A stretch of 64,000 bases of DNA from Candidatus Paraprochloron terpiosi LD05. GTDB lineage: Bacteria; Cyanobacteriota; Cyanobacteriia; Cyanobacteriales; Prochloraceae. Below are positions 33,633-42,784 of this stretch, piece after piece. Location: contig CP073341.1 in NCBI GenBank assembly GCA_018141785.1, positions 2,341,422 through 2,405,421 of the forward strand, written 5' to 3'. A program made the position numbers and the translations under genes. Under the pieces are notes generated by a model, which made no database searches, was not told the DNA's origin, and worked only from the letters and a program-made list of their open reading frames with translations. Each line of letters opens with the position of its first letter. Within the stretch, counting starts at the first letter, position 1.

Positions 33633-35069
33633 TTAAATTAGTAATGGTTTACACTGCTGAATAATATTTTCCATAGACTGAGCAATTTGTTTTTGTTTCT
33701 CTTGGGAGTTGGTTTCGATGTAAACCCGCACTAGGGGTTCCGTACCAGAGGGACGGAGTAAGACCCAGCTTCCTTCTTCTAGGTAGAGTTTAATCCCGTC
33801 TTGGCGACCTACTTCCTTTACTTTAATCCCAGCTACTGAACTTGGAGGAGTAGTTGTGCAATAATTTAGTACTGCTGCTTTATGTGCTTCGGTTAAGTGC
33901 AAGTCTAGGCGATCGTTATAAAGGGGACCGTCTGCTTCGGCGATCGCCTCCTCCACTAGCTGAGATAGGGGTTTACCTTCGTAGGCTATAGCTTCTGCTA
34001 CTAGCATATCGGCCAAGATACCATCTTTTTCAGGAATATGGTCAATAACGCTTAAGCCCCCAGACTCTTCCCCACCGATTAAAACTTGGGTTTGTCGCAT
34101 TTTCTCGCCGATGTATTTGAACCCTACAGGAGTCTCAAACAGTTGCAAATCGTGTTTGAGGGCAAAATTGTCTAACAAATGGGTAGTTGCCACGGTGCGG
34201 ACAATCGCTCCGGTTTTGCCTTTATTTTTAATCAGGTGTCGGGCTAAGAGTAAGAGTACGGTATTGGGAGTGAGAACGTTTCCCAGTTCATCAACTATAC
34301 CAAAGCGATCGCTATCTCCGTCGGTGGCTAAACCTAAGTCTGCATTATCCTGTTTCACAGCTTGCACCAAGGTTTCCAGCTGTTCTCCCTTGGGTTCTGG
34401 CATACCGCCACCAAATAACACATCCCTGGTAGCATGGAAAGTCTCGGTCTCGCAACCGCATTGGTTTAACACCTCATCTAGATATCCGCGAGAAGTGGAG
34501 TAGAGAGCATCGTACTTCACCTTCAATTTCGCAGAACGAATTCGCTGTACATCTAAAAGAGAGTAAATAAATTTGAGATATTCCGGTTTCGGGTCAAATT
34601 TAGAAATCTTAGCACCATGTTTCCCAGAAGGAGGAGCTTGGTCTGAGCCTTCAATATTCGCCACAATGGTATCTGTTATTTCCGGGGTGGCAGGTCCGGC
34701 ATAATCTGGGATATATTTAATGCCGCAATAGGGGGCTGGGTTATGGCTGGCGGTGAACATCATCGCTCCAGCGGAGTTGAGTAAACGGGCATTATAGGCT
34801 ATCACTGGGGTAGGGCAATCCCGTTCTACAATCAACACGGTCCAACCGTCCTCAGCTAGCACTTCTGCCGCTGTTTGAGCAAAGCTATCTGCCAAAAACC
34901 GAGTATCATAGCCTATTAAAACGGGACGGTCTTTGCCATAGGCACTCTCCAGATACCAGGCGATCGCTCTTGTTACTTTACAGACGTTGGCAAAGGTGAA
35001 GTCATTGGCAATTATTCCCCGCCATCCATCTGTACCGAACTTTATCTTGGGTGTACTAGCAATACTCAT
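33633..35069 (-). CDS. Phosphoglucomutase/phosphomannomutase family protein
   Basis: A 478-aa alpha-D-phosphohexomutase. Domain 1 has the phosphoserine loop MMFTASHNPAPYCGIKY, domain 2 the metal loop DGDSDRFGI, domain 3 the sugar loop GGEESGG and domain 4 the phosphate-binding RPSGTEPLVRVY. It interconverts hexose 1- and 6-phosphates; whether the substrate is glucose, mannose or glucosamine phosphate cannot be decided from motifs, although the length and GIKYIP sequence fit the cyanobacterial PGM/PMM-like paralogue. Confidence 0.92.
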   Translation of the reverse strand: MSIASTPKIKFGTDGWRGIIANDFTFANVCKVTRAIAWYLESAYGKDRPVLIGYDTRFLADSFAQTAAEVLAEDGWTVLIVERDCPTPVIAYNARLLNSAGAMMFTASHNPAPYCGIKYIPDYAGPATPEITDTIVANIEGSDQAPPSGKHGAKISKFDPKPEYLKFIYSLLDVQRIRSAKLKVKYDALYSTSRGYLDEVLNQCGCETETFHATRDVLFGGGMPEPKGEQLETLVQAVKQDNADLGLATDGDSDRFGIVDELGNVLTPNTVLLLLARHLIKNKGKTGAIVRTVATTHLLDNFALKHDLQLFETPVGFKYIGEKMRQTQVLIGGEESGGLSVIDHIPEKDGILADMLVAEAIAYEGKPLSQLVEEAIAEADGPLYNDRLDLHLTEAHKAAVLNYCTTTPPSSVAGIKVKEVGRQDGIKLYLEEGSWVLLRPSGTEPLVRVYIETNSQEKQKQIAQSMENIIQQCKPLLI

Positions 35070-35159
35070 CTGTTACCACGTCCTATACAAGTCTATCTTA
35101 TATTAAAAGTGAATTCCAACCCAACTTCAATAATCTAGCACTGGAGGAAAAGAGCAAAG

Positions 35160-35669
35160 GTGAACCTGACTCGCACTAAGCAGCTGAGAACTCTGCAAGC
35201 GGAAAACTCTCGTCTGCTAGAAGAGCTACAATTAAAAGACAAGCTGGTGGAACAACTATCTCAAGAAGTTTTGCGGCTCCTTGAGGGGAATGTGAATCTA
35301 CTCCCCCCAGAAGTTTACCAGAACCGGGCCAGGGAAATGCATCTCTTGCGCTCCCAATTGCAACAGTTAGAAAAACAGGTCCAACTGTACGCAGAACGGA
35401 TCGCCGAAAAGGATAGGGTCATTGAGGAGTTAGAGCAGTCAGCAAGGGAATTGACGGAACACAGTCGAATGTTAGAACAACTCCTGGAGGAATTACCCCA
35501 TACTTATCAGCAGAAATTTGCCCAACGGTTGGGAGCAGTGCAAGAGAAGGTGGAACAACTGCAAAGAGAAAACAGAGAACAGAAGGCAGAGTTGCACAGA
35601 GTCAGTTACCTTTTGGCAGTTCAAACCGACTCGGTCGGACAAGGAAATGACCAGATTGAAACTCTTTGA
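35160..35669 (+). CDS. Coiled-coil protein of unknown function
   Basis: A 169-aa protein, almost entirely heptad repeats (LQAENSRLLEELQLKDKLVE, LRSQLQQLEKQVQLYAERIA, VEQLQRENREQKAELHRVSY). GTG start at 35160. No catalytic motif or membrane segment. It precedes the next small gene by 76 bases, where a CTCTGCG-type repeat sits. A scaffold or cell-structure role is possible but only a guess. Confidence 0.6.
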   Translation: MNLTRTKQLRTLQAENSRLLEELQLKDKLVEQLSQEVLRLLEGNVNLLPPEVYQNRAREMHLLRSQLQQLEKQVQLYAERIAEKDRVIEELEQSARELTEHSRMLEQLLEELPHTYQQKFAQRLGAVQEKVEQLQRENREQKAELHRVSYLLAVQTDSVGQGNDQIETL

Positions 35670-35745
35670 CTGTTGCCAAAAAGTCTCTCCTCGTCTCTCT
35701 GTGACTCTGTGTCTCTGCGTGAAACAATATTTTATACTTCTTTTA

Positions 35746-36210
35746 ATGTCTAAGCAGTTACCAAATGAATTAGAGTTTCCCTCTCACCCTTTCTATCAAG
35801 CTTGTCAGGATATTCAAGCACTACGTACCTGGGTTCAGAAAAATTTGGGCTTAAAAACCAATCCGGGAAACCTTTGGTTACCAGTGGTACTAACTTTGAA
35901 GGGACCACTTTATGGAGAGGTTATTGGTGAAGGGGAAATGGCCAATTCTTATGAGCAACCAGTTGATTTGCCCGATAACCAGTGTCAGACTATTTATCAT
36001 TTAGCCTATGAACTACTGACTTCTTTATCTGCACCCCCAGCAGTTTATTTGTTGCAGTTTAGCTTGAAAGACGATGAAATTGTTTTTGACCGACTTTGGC
36101 CTTTTCCCGCAGCACCAGCGATCGCCAGTATCGGCATTCAGCAACCTGACTTATTTACCTGTCACTGGTGCTGTTTAACGGGTCAGCCCATTTTCGACTT
36201 AATTATATAG
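35746..36210 (+). CDS. Conserved cyanobacterial protein of unknown function
   Basis: 154 aa from ATG 35746: MSKQLPNELEFPSHPFYQAC, IQALRTWVQKNLGLKTNPGN, YLLQFSLKDDEIVFDRLWPF and a closing CHWCCLTGQPIFD. It resembles small soluble cyanobacteria-only proteins. The same frame is open further upstream but that is overlap with the coiled-coil gene. No function is inferred. Confidence 0.6.
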   Translation: MSKQLPNELEFPSHPFYQACQDIQALRTWVQKNLGLKTNPGNLWLPVVLTLKGPLYGEVIGEGEMANSYEQPVDLPDNQCQTIYHLAYELLTSLSAPPAVYLLQFSLKDDEIVFDRLWPFPAAPAIASIGIQQPDLFTCHWCCLTGQPIFDLII

Positions 36211-36220
36211 CGCACCATGT

Positions 36221-37255
36221 TCATTGATAGTATGAGCGCAATTCTGCGATATTTTGTGCCTTTTTGATTCCTTCCTTAATGGCTGACAATACCTCTAAGT
36301 CGCGAATGAGGCAAATTTCTGGTAACAGTTCTAAACCGTCAGGACCAAATTTTAGTTCTAAACCCAATTCAATTGCTGATACCAATCCTTCCTGTCTTCC
36401 TTCCTGTATTCCTTCCTGTCGTCCTTCCTGTATTCCTTGCTCTCGTCCTCGCTCAATACCTTGCTCAATACCTTCCTGTATTCCTTGCTCAAGTCCTTTC
36501 CGTATACCACGACGTTCAGCGCTGTTTATATAAGGCATTCTTTGATCCTCCTCGTATTCATCAATATCTTCTAAAAAAGACTCCTCTAAGTCTTCCGGTA
36601 ATCTCATCACCCAGTCGATAAAATGAAATAGGTTGATGATATCTTGTCTTTGGTAACCTTTTTCGTACAGTCTTTTGGTGATAAACAGCTTCCACTGTCG
36701 GCGCTGTGAAACGTTTTTGCGGGTTTCTTTGGCTTTTAAATGGGCCATGACCACTGTAGCAAAGGGGTTGGTATTGTTTTCTAATTCTGCCCACCTCTCT
36801 CTGTAGTCCAGTAATTTCACAATGGGGAACTGGAAGGTTATTTGACAACCCCAGATCTCATTCCTGTATTCTTGCGGTTTCCATGTTCTGCGGTCATCTC
36901 CTAAAATTACCAGGGTAGCGATAGGACAATTATAACTTAGGAAGAGACGGGAGTGGTATTCATAGATACGTCCTTCAAAGTTGCTTTCTGGGTCTCCCTA
37001 CACTTCTAAATGGATTAATACCCATTGCTCGTCACCGTTTGATCGCCAGACTTTAACCAGTTTATCTACATATCTTCGTCCTAACTGGGCGTCTCGCACT
37101 ATTTTCTGTAATTCTTTATCCAGGAAAGTATAGCCTTTAGTCCAGTCTATCTCCTTGGCAGCTACAGGAAAGAAAAATTCGATACATTCTTGAAAGTAGG
37201 TTTCGATTATCTCTTTCCAAGGACTATCATATTCGTCACTCGGTGTTGTGGTCAT
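36221..37255 (-). pseudogene. Rpn-family nuclease-like protein with one amber stop
   Basis: From ATG 37255: DEYDSPWKEIIETYFQECIE, DWTKGYTFLDKELQKIVRDA, WVLIHLEV, then TAG (36998-37000), then GDPESNFEGRIYEYHSRLFL and on without a break to LLPEICLIRDLEVLSAIKEG. The LIHLEVQGDPE motif is the nuclease strand, so TAG stands for CAG (Gln). Near the C-terminus a run of EGIEQG/EGRQEG units gives low complexity. Apart from the single base change, the 344-codon frame is whole, suggesting very recent inactivation or a sequencing error. Confidence 0.85.
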
Positions 37256-37330
37256 AATAAGAGGGTAGTTTTTAGTGTTCAAGGGGGTAGAGAGAAGAAT
37301 CATAGTCTCCGTTCCCCCTTCCCTTAAAAG

Positions 37331-38587
37331 TTACATGATGAACTTTTCTGGACCCACTATTGAGATATAGGGTTCAGTTAAATAACGCTGGGCCACTGTT
37401 CGTGCCATTTCGGTGGTTACCCCAGCAATATCTTCCTGAAACTGGCGATCAAATTCAATTCCTAATCCCAAAGTTTCGTACCAACCGAAAATTTGGGCTA
37501 TTTCTCCGTTTGTCTGCTTTCCTAAAGCATACTGACCCAATAATTTATTTTTTGCTCCTTGCAATTCTGTTTCAGTTAAGTTATCTTGAGACAAACGCTC
37601 TACTTCTGTGCCCAGTCCTTCTACAGCAATTGCTGTATTTTCCGGGGCGGTTCCCATATAGACGACAAACTGGGAGCGGTCTAGACGACTTGGATAAAAG
37701 GCAGATACATCATAAGCTAATCCCCGCTTCTCCCGCAATTCGACAAATAAACGACTGGAAAGTCCGTTACCTAAATAAGTTGACAATAATTTTAGTGGTA
37801 CATAATCTTGTATATTAAATTTATTACATAAATACCCTAGCATCACAATTGATTGCTGGGTTTCCTGGGGTTCTGCCCGCCGACATGGCTTTACTTCTAG
37901 TTGGGGTAGTTGTAGTTCAGGATAAGCAGTAGTAGGGGCTAACCAATCTCCCAGTACTTCTTCTACTACCTTAATTCCATTTTGGAGGGAAAGACGACCA
38001 GAAAGACTAATAACCAGATTATCGGGTCGAAAATAAGTTTGATGATATTGTTGCAAGTCAGCACGAGTTATCTGAGAAACTGTTGCTTCGTAGCCTAAAA
38101 TAGAAACTCCATAGGGATGATTTGGATACATTGCACAACGCAATCCCTCAAAGGCCACATTAAAAGGGGATTCTCGTTGGGAGCGAATGTTTTGGATCGT
38201 CTGATGTTTTTCTAGCTCTATTTCCGAAGGAGGAAAGGTGGGGGTGCGCATTATTTCCCCAACTAACTTGAACATTTTAGGAAAGTCAGCAGCAACTGTT
38301 TTCATACTCAAAGCAAAGTAATCCGCTGCTGCATCTGCACGTAAACTAGCTCCCATGGATTCCACTGTTTCGGCAATTTCCGCTGAAACTAGCTTTTCTG
38401 TTCCCTTGGTTAGAGTTAAAGCTAGTAAATGAGAAAGTCCTGCAAGTTCTGGCTTTTCCCATCTGGCTCCGGCATTTTTCAGAAATATATGCCCTGCGAT
38501 TATATCAGCTGTGGGGTTTTCCACCACAATCAAAGTAATGCCATTGGATAATACCAGCTTTTTGGGTTTTTGGTTTCTGTTTAGCAC
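37331..38587 (-). CDS. M16-family peptidase-like protein, zinc site absent
   Basis: A 418-aa protein with the two-domain M16 fold: GITLIVVENPTADIIAGHIF, then GLSHLLALTLTKGTEKL where active members have HxxEH; here it is H53-L-L-A-L, so the catalytic Glu and second His are missing. The C-terminal substrate-binding RLFVELREKRGLAYDVSAFY (Arg/Tyr pair) is kept. M16 proteins often work as a catalytic/non-catalytic pair; this looks like the non-catalytic one, but no partner gene is next to it. Confidence 0.88.
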   Translation of the reverse strand: MLNRNQKPKKLVLSNGITLIVVENPTADIIAGHIFLKNAGARWEKPELAGLSHLLALTLTKGTEKLVSAEIAETVESMGASLRADAAADYFALSMKTVAADFPKMFKLVGEIMRTPTFPPSEIELEKHQTIQNIRSQRESPFNVAFEGLRCAMYPNHPYGVSILGYEATVSQITRADLQQYHQTYFRPDNLVISLSGRLSLQNGIKVVEEVLGDWLAPTTAYPELQLPQLEVKPCRRAEPQETQQSIVMLGYLCNKFNIQDYVPLKLLSTYLGNGLSSRLFVELREKRGLAYDVSAFYPSRLDRSQFVVYMGTAPENTAIAVEGLGTEVERLSQDNLTETELQGAKNKLLGQYALGKQTNGEIAQIFGWYETLGLGIEFDRQFQEDIAGVTTEMARTVAQRYLTEPYISIVGPEKFIM

Positions 38588-38609
38588 TGGAAGGGGTTTG
38601 GTTTTCGGT

Positions 38610-39362
38610 TTACAAAATATCGGCGAGGAACTTGCGAGTGCGATCGCTTGAAGGATGATTGAAAAATTCTTCTGGGGTACTTATTTCCACGATTTTTCCT
38701 TCATCCATGAATACTACCCTATCTGCTACGGAATTGGCAAAACCCACTTCGTGCGTGACACACACCATCGTCATACCAGAATCAGCTAGAGTGCGCATCG
38801 TATCCAACACTTCTCGCACCATTTCTGGATCTAAAGCAGAAGTGGGTTCGTCAAAGAGCATTATCTTCGGTTCCATGGCTAAAGCGCGGGCGATGGCGAC
38901 TCGCTGCTGTTGTCCCCCGGACAGTTGACCGGGATATTTAGACGCTTGTTCCAAAATCCCCACTTTCTCTAACAACTGCATAGCTATTTCTTCTGCTTTC
39001 TGTTTGGACCAACGACGTACCCATATGGGAGCCAGGGTGATATTGTTGAGCACTGTGAGATGAGGAAAGAGATTAAATTGCTGAAACACCATTCCTACTT
39101 CCTTGCGGATAGCTTCAATATTCTTCAAGTCCCCGGACAGTTCAATACCGTCTATGGCAATTTTCCCTTTCTGATAGGGTTCTAAGGCATTAAAGGTACG
39201 AATAAAGGTGGATTTTCCGGAGCCGGATGGTCCCATAATCACTACTACTTCCTGTTTCTTCACAGTGAGATTCACTCCCCGTAAGACGTGAAAGTTGTTG
39301 TCATACCATTTCTGCACTTCTGTTGCCACGATTATTGGTTCGGTTTCTGGCTTATCTTTCAT
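38610..39362 (-). CDS. Polar amino-acid ABC transporter ATP-binding protein
   Basis: 250 aa: Walker [11 protein letters not shown]-loop [15 protein letters not shown], signature [15 protein letters not shown], Walker [14 protein letters not shown], switch His in [10 protein letters not shown]. It is of the GlnQ/HisP type. Normally a permease and binding protein are adjacent; neither is seen here. Its start overlaps the 3' end of the exported-protein gene by 11 bases, and its first ~36 codons exist again at 40894-41001. Confidence 0.93.
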   Translation of the reverse strand: MKDKPETEPIIVATEVQKWYDNNFHVLRGVNLTVKKQEVVVIMGPSGSGKSTFIRTFNALEPYQKGKIAIDGIELSGDLKNIEAIRKEVGMVFQQFNLFPHLTVLNNITLAPIWVRRWSKQKAEEIAMQLLEKVGILEQASKYPGQLSGGQQQRVAIARALAMEPKIMLFDEPTSALDPEMVREVLDTMRTLADSGMTMVCVTHEVGFANSVADRVVFMDEGKIVEISTPEEFFNHPSSDRTRKFLADIL

Positions 39363-39382
39363 GTTTCACTGCCTTTTCTCGG
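39261..39382. repeat. 122-bp exact duplication, copy 1 (ABC ATPase 5' end)
   Basis: It is identical to 40900-41021. It covers the first ~34 codons of the ABC ATPase gene and the end of the exported-protein gene. Beyond it, the exported-protein copies are similar but diverged. Confidence 0.95.
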
Positions 39383-40078
39383 CTCAAGTCTCCAGTTTCT
39401 CCCTCGTTCTTCTTCCGGTAGTAGTTGATGCCTCCCGCCCCTAGGAGGAATATAATTCCTGATATGGGACTAAATTCAAAAGGCACTTTTTCAAAGGCTA
39501 TTTCCGTAGCGCCTAAAAAATTAGCACCATGATTACTGAGAATCTCTAAGTGAACATATTGAGTTGAAACGGGGGAGAAAGAAAATCTCTCAAGGGTAGA
39601 AAAATCATTTTCACTTTGTTGCGTAGCAACAAAGTTTGATTGTCTCAATAAACTTCTGCCGCCATTATTAAAATTACTATCTTCATCAGAATATAACCGA
39701 AATTCATTTATGTTTTGATCCCCTCCTCCATTCCAAAGCAGGAATTCTCGGATGTTTACCTCTTCACTAAAAGTAAAAGTTAAGATTCCAGAAGTGTCTT
39801 CTTCTCTAGTTTGCCATATACAAGTCACTAAGAAATTTATTAATGATGTAAAGGAACTGTTCAATACACATGCTTCAACTTGATTTGGCGAACCTACATA
39901 CCCCCCCCCCAATTAAAGTTGAAACAGGACTATTTGTCAATGCAGTTAAATCTGTAGTTATAGAAGTTGGCTGGATGATATTATTAGTAACAGCATGAGC
40001 CGGGGCCCCAGAGAGGAGAGAGGCAGCCATGGGTATAGTTATAAAGAATTGTTTGAACATAACATGGATATTAGACAT
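39352..40078 (-). pseudogene. Exosortase-type (PEP-CTERM-like, PFEFSP) exported protein, out of frame at a G10 tract
   Basis: Signal peptide MFKQFFITIPMAASLLSGAP-AHA, a short spacer, then the tract and, in the other frame, GSPNQVEACVLNSSF, TFTFSEEVNIREFLLWNGGG, INEFRLYSDEDSNFNNGG and HLEILSNHGANFLGATEIAF. The end VPFEFSPISGIIFLLGAGGI plus NYYRKK is the sorting tail: PFEFSP motif, hydrophobic helix, basic residues. With nine G bases instead of ten the protein is continuous (LIGGGYVGSPNQ). It could be phase-variable, a true mutation or a base-calling error. It ends inside the ABC gene start. Confidence 0.8.
39901..39910. repeat. Homopolymer tract C10 (G10 on the coding strand)
   Basis: Ten C bases inside the exported-protein coding region. 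G9 would be in frame and G10 is out of frame. Confidence 0.95.
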
Positions 40079-40113
40079 GGATAAGATATCATGAATAGGA
40101 TAGGGGGATGGCT

Positions 40114-40893
40114 TTAAAAAGAGAAACCAGAGAGCCATCCCCGTTGGACAAAAATAGGCAAGAGAGAAGGAACATCGATAGGAGAAGACTGAGTAATGAG
40201 GTTATAACAGATATCCCCAAAACTCTCTTGTGCTGCAAAAGCTTGCAACAACTCCCATTCTTCATCATTAGGTAATTCTAATCGCATTTCATAACCTTTA
40301 CGCCAAAGAAAAATTTTCACCCCTCCTTCTGACAAACTAACTTCCTCCGTTCCTTCATAATTTGGTTGATTCATCTCCCAAATCCGATGAATAGGATAAG
40401 GAGATGCCAACAACACACTGTTTTTGGGCAGGGAGAAAATCAAGTCATTCCATTTTCCCTGATTAACTGCACTCAATGCTTGAATATCCAAAGATTTGTT
40501 ATCTTCTCCTTTAAAAACTTGCTCCCAATACCATTCTAAACGAGCTACATCTGATAAATAGGGTAACTGGGCTGCTGGGGGAAAATGGGCGAGAAAGTCG
40601 GCGAAATCTGCTCCATAGTCTCCTATATCAGGAGATAGGGAGGGAAAGCGGTAGATATAACTAATGGCAGTAGCGTTAAAAAACTGCTCCCCCACTAAAC
40701 GACAACAAACCGGATACATAGAGGTTAAACCCTTAGTCAAACCCCCAATAACACTACCGCGATAAACCCCTAAACCTGCTTCGGGAGTCAAACTTTTTGC
40801 CCCTGCTATGTTTTTCTCCAAAGCCTCTATACTATCAGCATCTTGATTTATCATAGCCTGAAAGAAAAGCTGCTGCAACTCTTTCAAATCCAT
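40114..40893 (-). CDS. bufC: BufC-like (DUF2063) partner protein of bufferin maturation
   Basis: 259 aa from ATG 40893: MDLKELQQLFFQAMINQDAD, GLGVYRGSVIGGLTKGLTSM, YPVCCRLVGEQFFNATAISY, DIGDYGADFADFLAHFPPAA and YLSDVARLEWYWEQVF are the conserved DUF2063 N-terminal signature. These proteins work with MNIO enzymes (DUF692) in copper-related RiPP systems. Upstream, 36 codons of a duplicated ABC ATPase start run in frame into it (ORF from 41001, 295 aa), so translation may begin at either place. It is separated from bufB by the inserted duplication. Confidence 0.85.
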   Translation of the reverse strand: MDLKELQQLFFQAMINQDADSIEALEKNIAGAKSLTPEAGLGVYRGSVIGGLTKGLTSMYPVCCRLVGEQFFNATAISYIYRFPSLSPDIGDYGADFADFLAHFPPAAQLPYLSDVARLEWYWEQVFKGEDNKSLDIQALSAVNQGKWNDLIFSLPKNSVLLASPYPIHRIWEMNQPNYEGTEEVSLSEGGVKIFLWRKGYEMRLELPNDEEWELLQAFAAQESFGDICYNLITQSSPIDVPSLLPIFVQRGWLSGFSF

Positions 40894-40899
40894 CTTCCT

Positions 40900-41021
40900 C
40901 ACAGTGAGATTCACTCCCCGTAAGACGTGAAAGTTGTTGTCATACCATTTCTGCACTTCTGTTGCCACGATTATTGGTTCGGTTTCTGGCTTATCTTTCA
41001 TGTTTCACTGCCTTTTCTCGG
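40900..41021. repeat. 122-bp exact duplication, copy 2
   Basis: Identical to 39261-39382. It supplies a foreign start codon and ribosome site in frame with bufC. Confidence 0.95.
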
Positions 41022-41639
41022 AAGTAGTTGATGCCTCCCGCCCCTAGGAGGAATATAATTCCTGATATGGGAGTATTTTCAAAAGGCACTTCTTCAAAGG
41101 CTATTTCCACAGCGCTTAAAATAGTATCGCCATGATTACTGAGAATCTCTAAGTGAACATATTGAGTGGTAACGGGGGAGAAAGAAAATCTCTGAAGGGT
41201 AGAAAAATCTCCAGTTCCTTGCTGTGCTATAAAATTTTCTTGTCTTAATAAACTTGTGCCGCCATTATTAAAATCACTATTGTTATCAGAATATAACCGA
41301 AATTCATTTATGGCATTCGTAAAGTTTGAATTCCAAAGCAGGAATTCTCGGATGTTTACCTCTTCACTAAAGGTAAAACTTACTGGTTTTCAGTATCTTA
41401 CCATCACTAATGTTACTTAGATAACTTGTTTACAAAAATAAGCATAAATTATTTGGTCTAATTTCTATTTGATTAATTAAATTTGCTAAAGTATTCATAA
41501 ATGTAGGTATGTCTGACTCAACAGAAATTGGCTGGATGATATTATTAGTAACAGCATGAGCGGGGGCCCCAGAGAAGAGAGAGGCAGCCATGGGTATAGT
41601 TATAAAGAATTGTTTGAATATAATGTGAGTTTTAGACAT
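40991..41639 (-). pseudogene. Second copy of the exosortase-type protein gene, broken
   Basis: It starts MSKTHIIFKQFFITIPMAAS with the same signal peptide and NNIIQPISVESDIPTF, then stops after NNLCLFL. Beyond several stops it continues VSFTFSEEVNIREFLLWN, INEFRLYSDNNSDFNNGG, HLEILSNHGDTILSAVEIAF and VPFENTPISGIIFLLGAGGI. The middle, corresponding to GSPNQVEAC of copy 1, is missing. The sorting tail is PFENTP instead of PFEFSP. Confidence 0.82.
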
Positions 41640-41673
41640 ATATAAGACATCATCAATAAGATAATTTGCGCCC

Positions 41674-42501
41674 TTAGGCCTTAGCGGGAACTTCTTCCAT
41701 ATACTCCCTTGCTTTATTCGCTTCAGCCATCATTATAGCAAAAGGAGGAATATCCGTATCCCATTCAATTAAAGTAGGAACTGGACCGAAACGTTTTAGT
41801 GCTTTTTTATACAATTGCCACACAGGGCCATGAACAGGATAACCGTGGGTATCAAACAGATAATCCTCCTTCTCTTCATAACCCGCTAAATGAATTTCCT
41901 TTACCCTACTAGGTTCCAGAGCATCCAAATATTCTAAGGAATCATAGCCATGATTTACCGCTCCCACATAGAGATTATTTACATCCAGGAGTATATAACA
42001 ATCCGCCTTTTTTGTCAAAGCGTTGATAAATTCCCATTCTGTCATGGTAGAGTGGGTGAAAAGGAGATAAGTAGAAGGGTTTTCAATCAGAATTCTTTGT
42101 CCGAGAAATTCTTGTGTTTGGGTAATGCGTTCTGTTAGGTTGGTGAGAGCTTCTTCAGTATAGGGTAGAGGGAGGAGGTCATGGAGATAGTGACCCCCAA
42201 TAGAAATCCACGCCAGGTGGTCAGAAATAGTGGCAGGTTCAATTCTAGCTGCCAAATTCTTGAGGCGAGTTAAATAATCCAGATTGAGTGGATCTGTGGA
42301 ACCCAAAGACATGCCTACCCCGTGGAAAGTAACAGGATAGTTTTGCCGCACTTTTTCTAAATAGTCCAGAGGTTGTCCTCCGGAGCAGAAATAGTTATCG
42401 GACAAAACCTCAAACCAGGGTATTGCTGGTTTGTGGGTAAGAATATGTTGATAGTGAGGGGAGCGTAAACCAATACCTGCTCCCCAAATTTTATCTGTCA
42501 T
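41674..42501 (-). CDS. bufB: BufB-like MNIO (DUF692) multinuclear iron oxidase
   Basis: 275 aa from ATG 42501 (MTDKIWGAGIGLRSPHYQHI), 11 bases after bufA. A TIM-barrel of the DUF692/MNIO family: WFEVLSDNYFCSGGQPLDYL, YPVTFHGVGMSLGSTDPL, ISDHLAWISIGGHYLHDLLP, ILIENPSTYLLF, LLDVNNLYVGAVNHGYDS, EIHLAGYEE and DTHGYPVHGPVWQLY give the His/Asp/Glu metal ligands. Known members modify cysteines in bufferin precursors to thiooxazoles or related heterocycles that bind copper. The longer ORF start at 42585 overlaps bufA and is unlikely. Confidence 0.9.
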   Translation of the reverse strand: MTDKIWGAGIGLRSPHYQHILTHKPAIPWFEVLSDNYFCSGGQPLDYLEKVRQNYPVTFHGVGMSLGSTDPLNLDYLTRLKNLAARIEPATISDHLAWISIGGHYLHDLLPLPYTEEALTNLTERITQTQEFLGQRILIENPSTYLLFTHSTMTEWEFINALTKKADCYILLDVNNLYVGAVNHGYDSLEYLDALEPSRVKEIHLAGYEEKEDYLFDTHGYPVHGPVWQLYKKALKRFGPVPTLIEWDTDIPPFAIMMAEANKAREYMEEVPAKA

Positions 42502-42511
42502 TATGGCCTTG

Positions 42512-42778
42512 TTAGAGCGTTCTGGCACCGACAATCTTTTTGCAAGTGCCTTTGGGAAGTTCAATCCACTCATTGGGATCCCCATCTACCTTAGCCATAC
42601 CAGCGCAATCATGTCCGTTGGCACCACAATCGTTCATTCCTGCTTTAACGATGCCAGCGCATTTTTCGTATCCTCTTTTTAGGGCAGAAACTGGTTCATC
42701 GAACATAGTACCCACACCGAGAGCTAAAACTCCGGTGATTGCTGCGGTTACTGCTACTGTTTTCTTGATGTCAGCCAT
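42512..42778 (-). CDS. bufA: BufA-like (DUF2282) bufferin precursor peptide
   Basis: 88 aa from ATG 42778. A signal peptide/helix ([20 protein letters not shown]) is followed by the conserved DUF2282 core [40 protein letters not shown] and GTCKKIVG, with four Cys (about 40, 51, 58, 79). In bufferins the inner cysteines are modified by BufB before export to the periplasm, where the product buffers copper. It is the first gene of the set, followed directly by bufB. Confidence 0.92.
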   Translation of the reverse strand: MADIKKTVAVTAAITGVLALGVGTMFDEPVSALKRGYEKCAGIVKAGMNDCGANGHDCAGMAKVDGDPNEWIELPKGTCKKIVGARTL

Positions 42779-42784
42779 TTGCAA

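Noticed and set aside
36264..36621. Plus-strand ORFs with Ser/Pro-Cys repeats
   Set aside because: They are antisense shadows of the EGIEQG/EGRQEG low-complexity run in the Rpn-like pseudogene.
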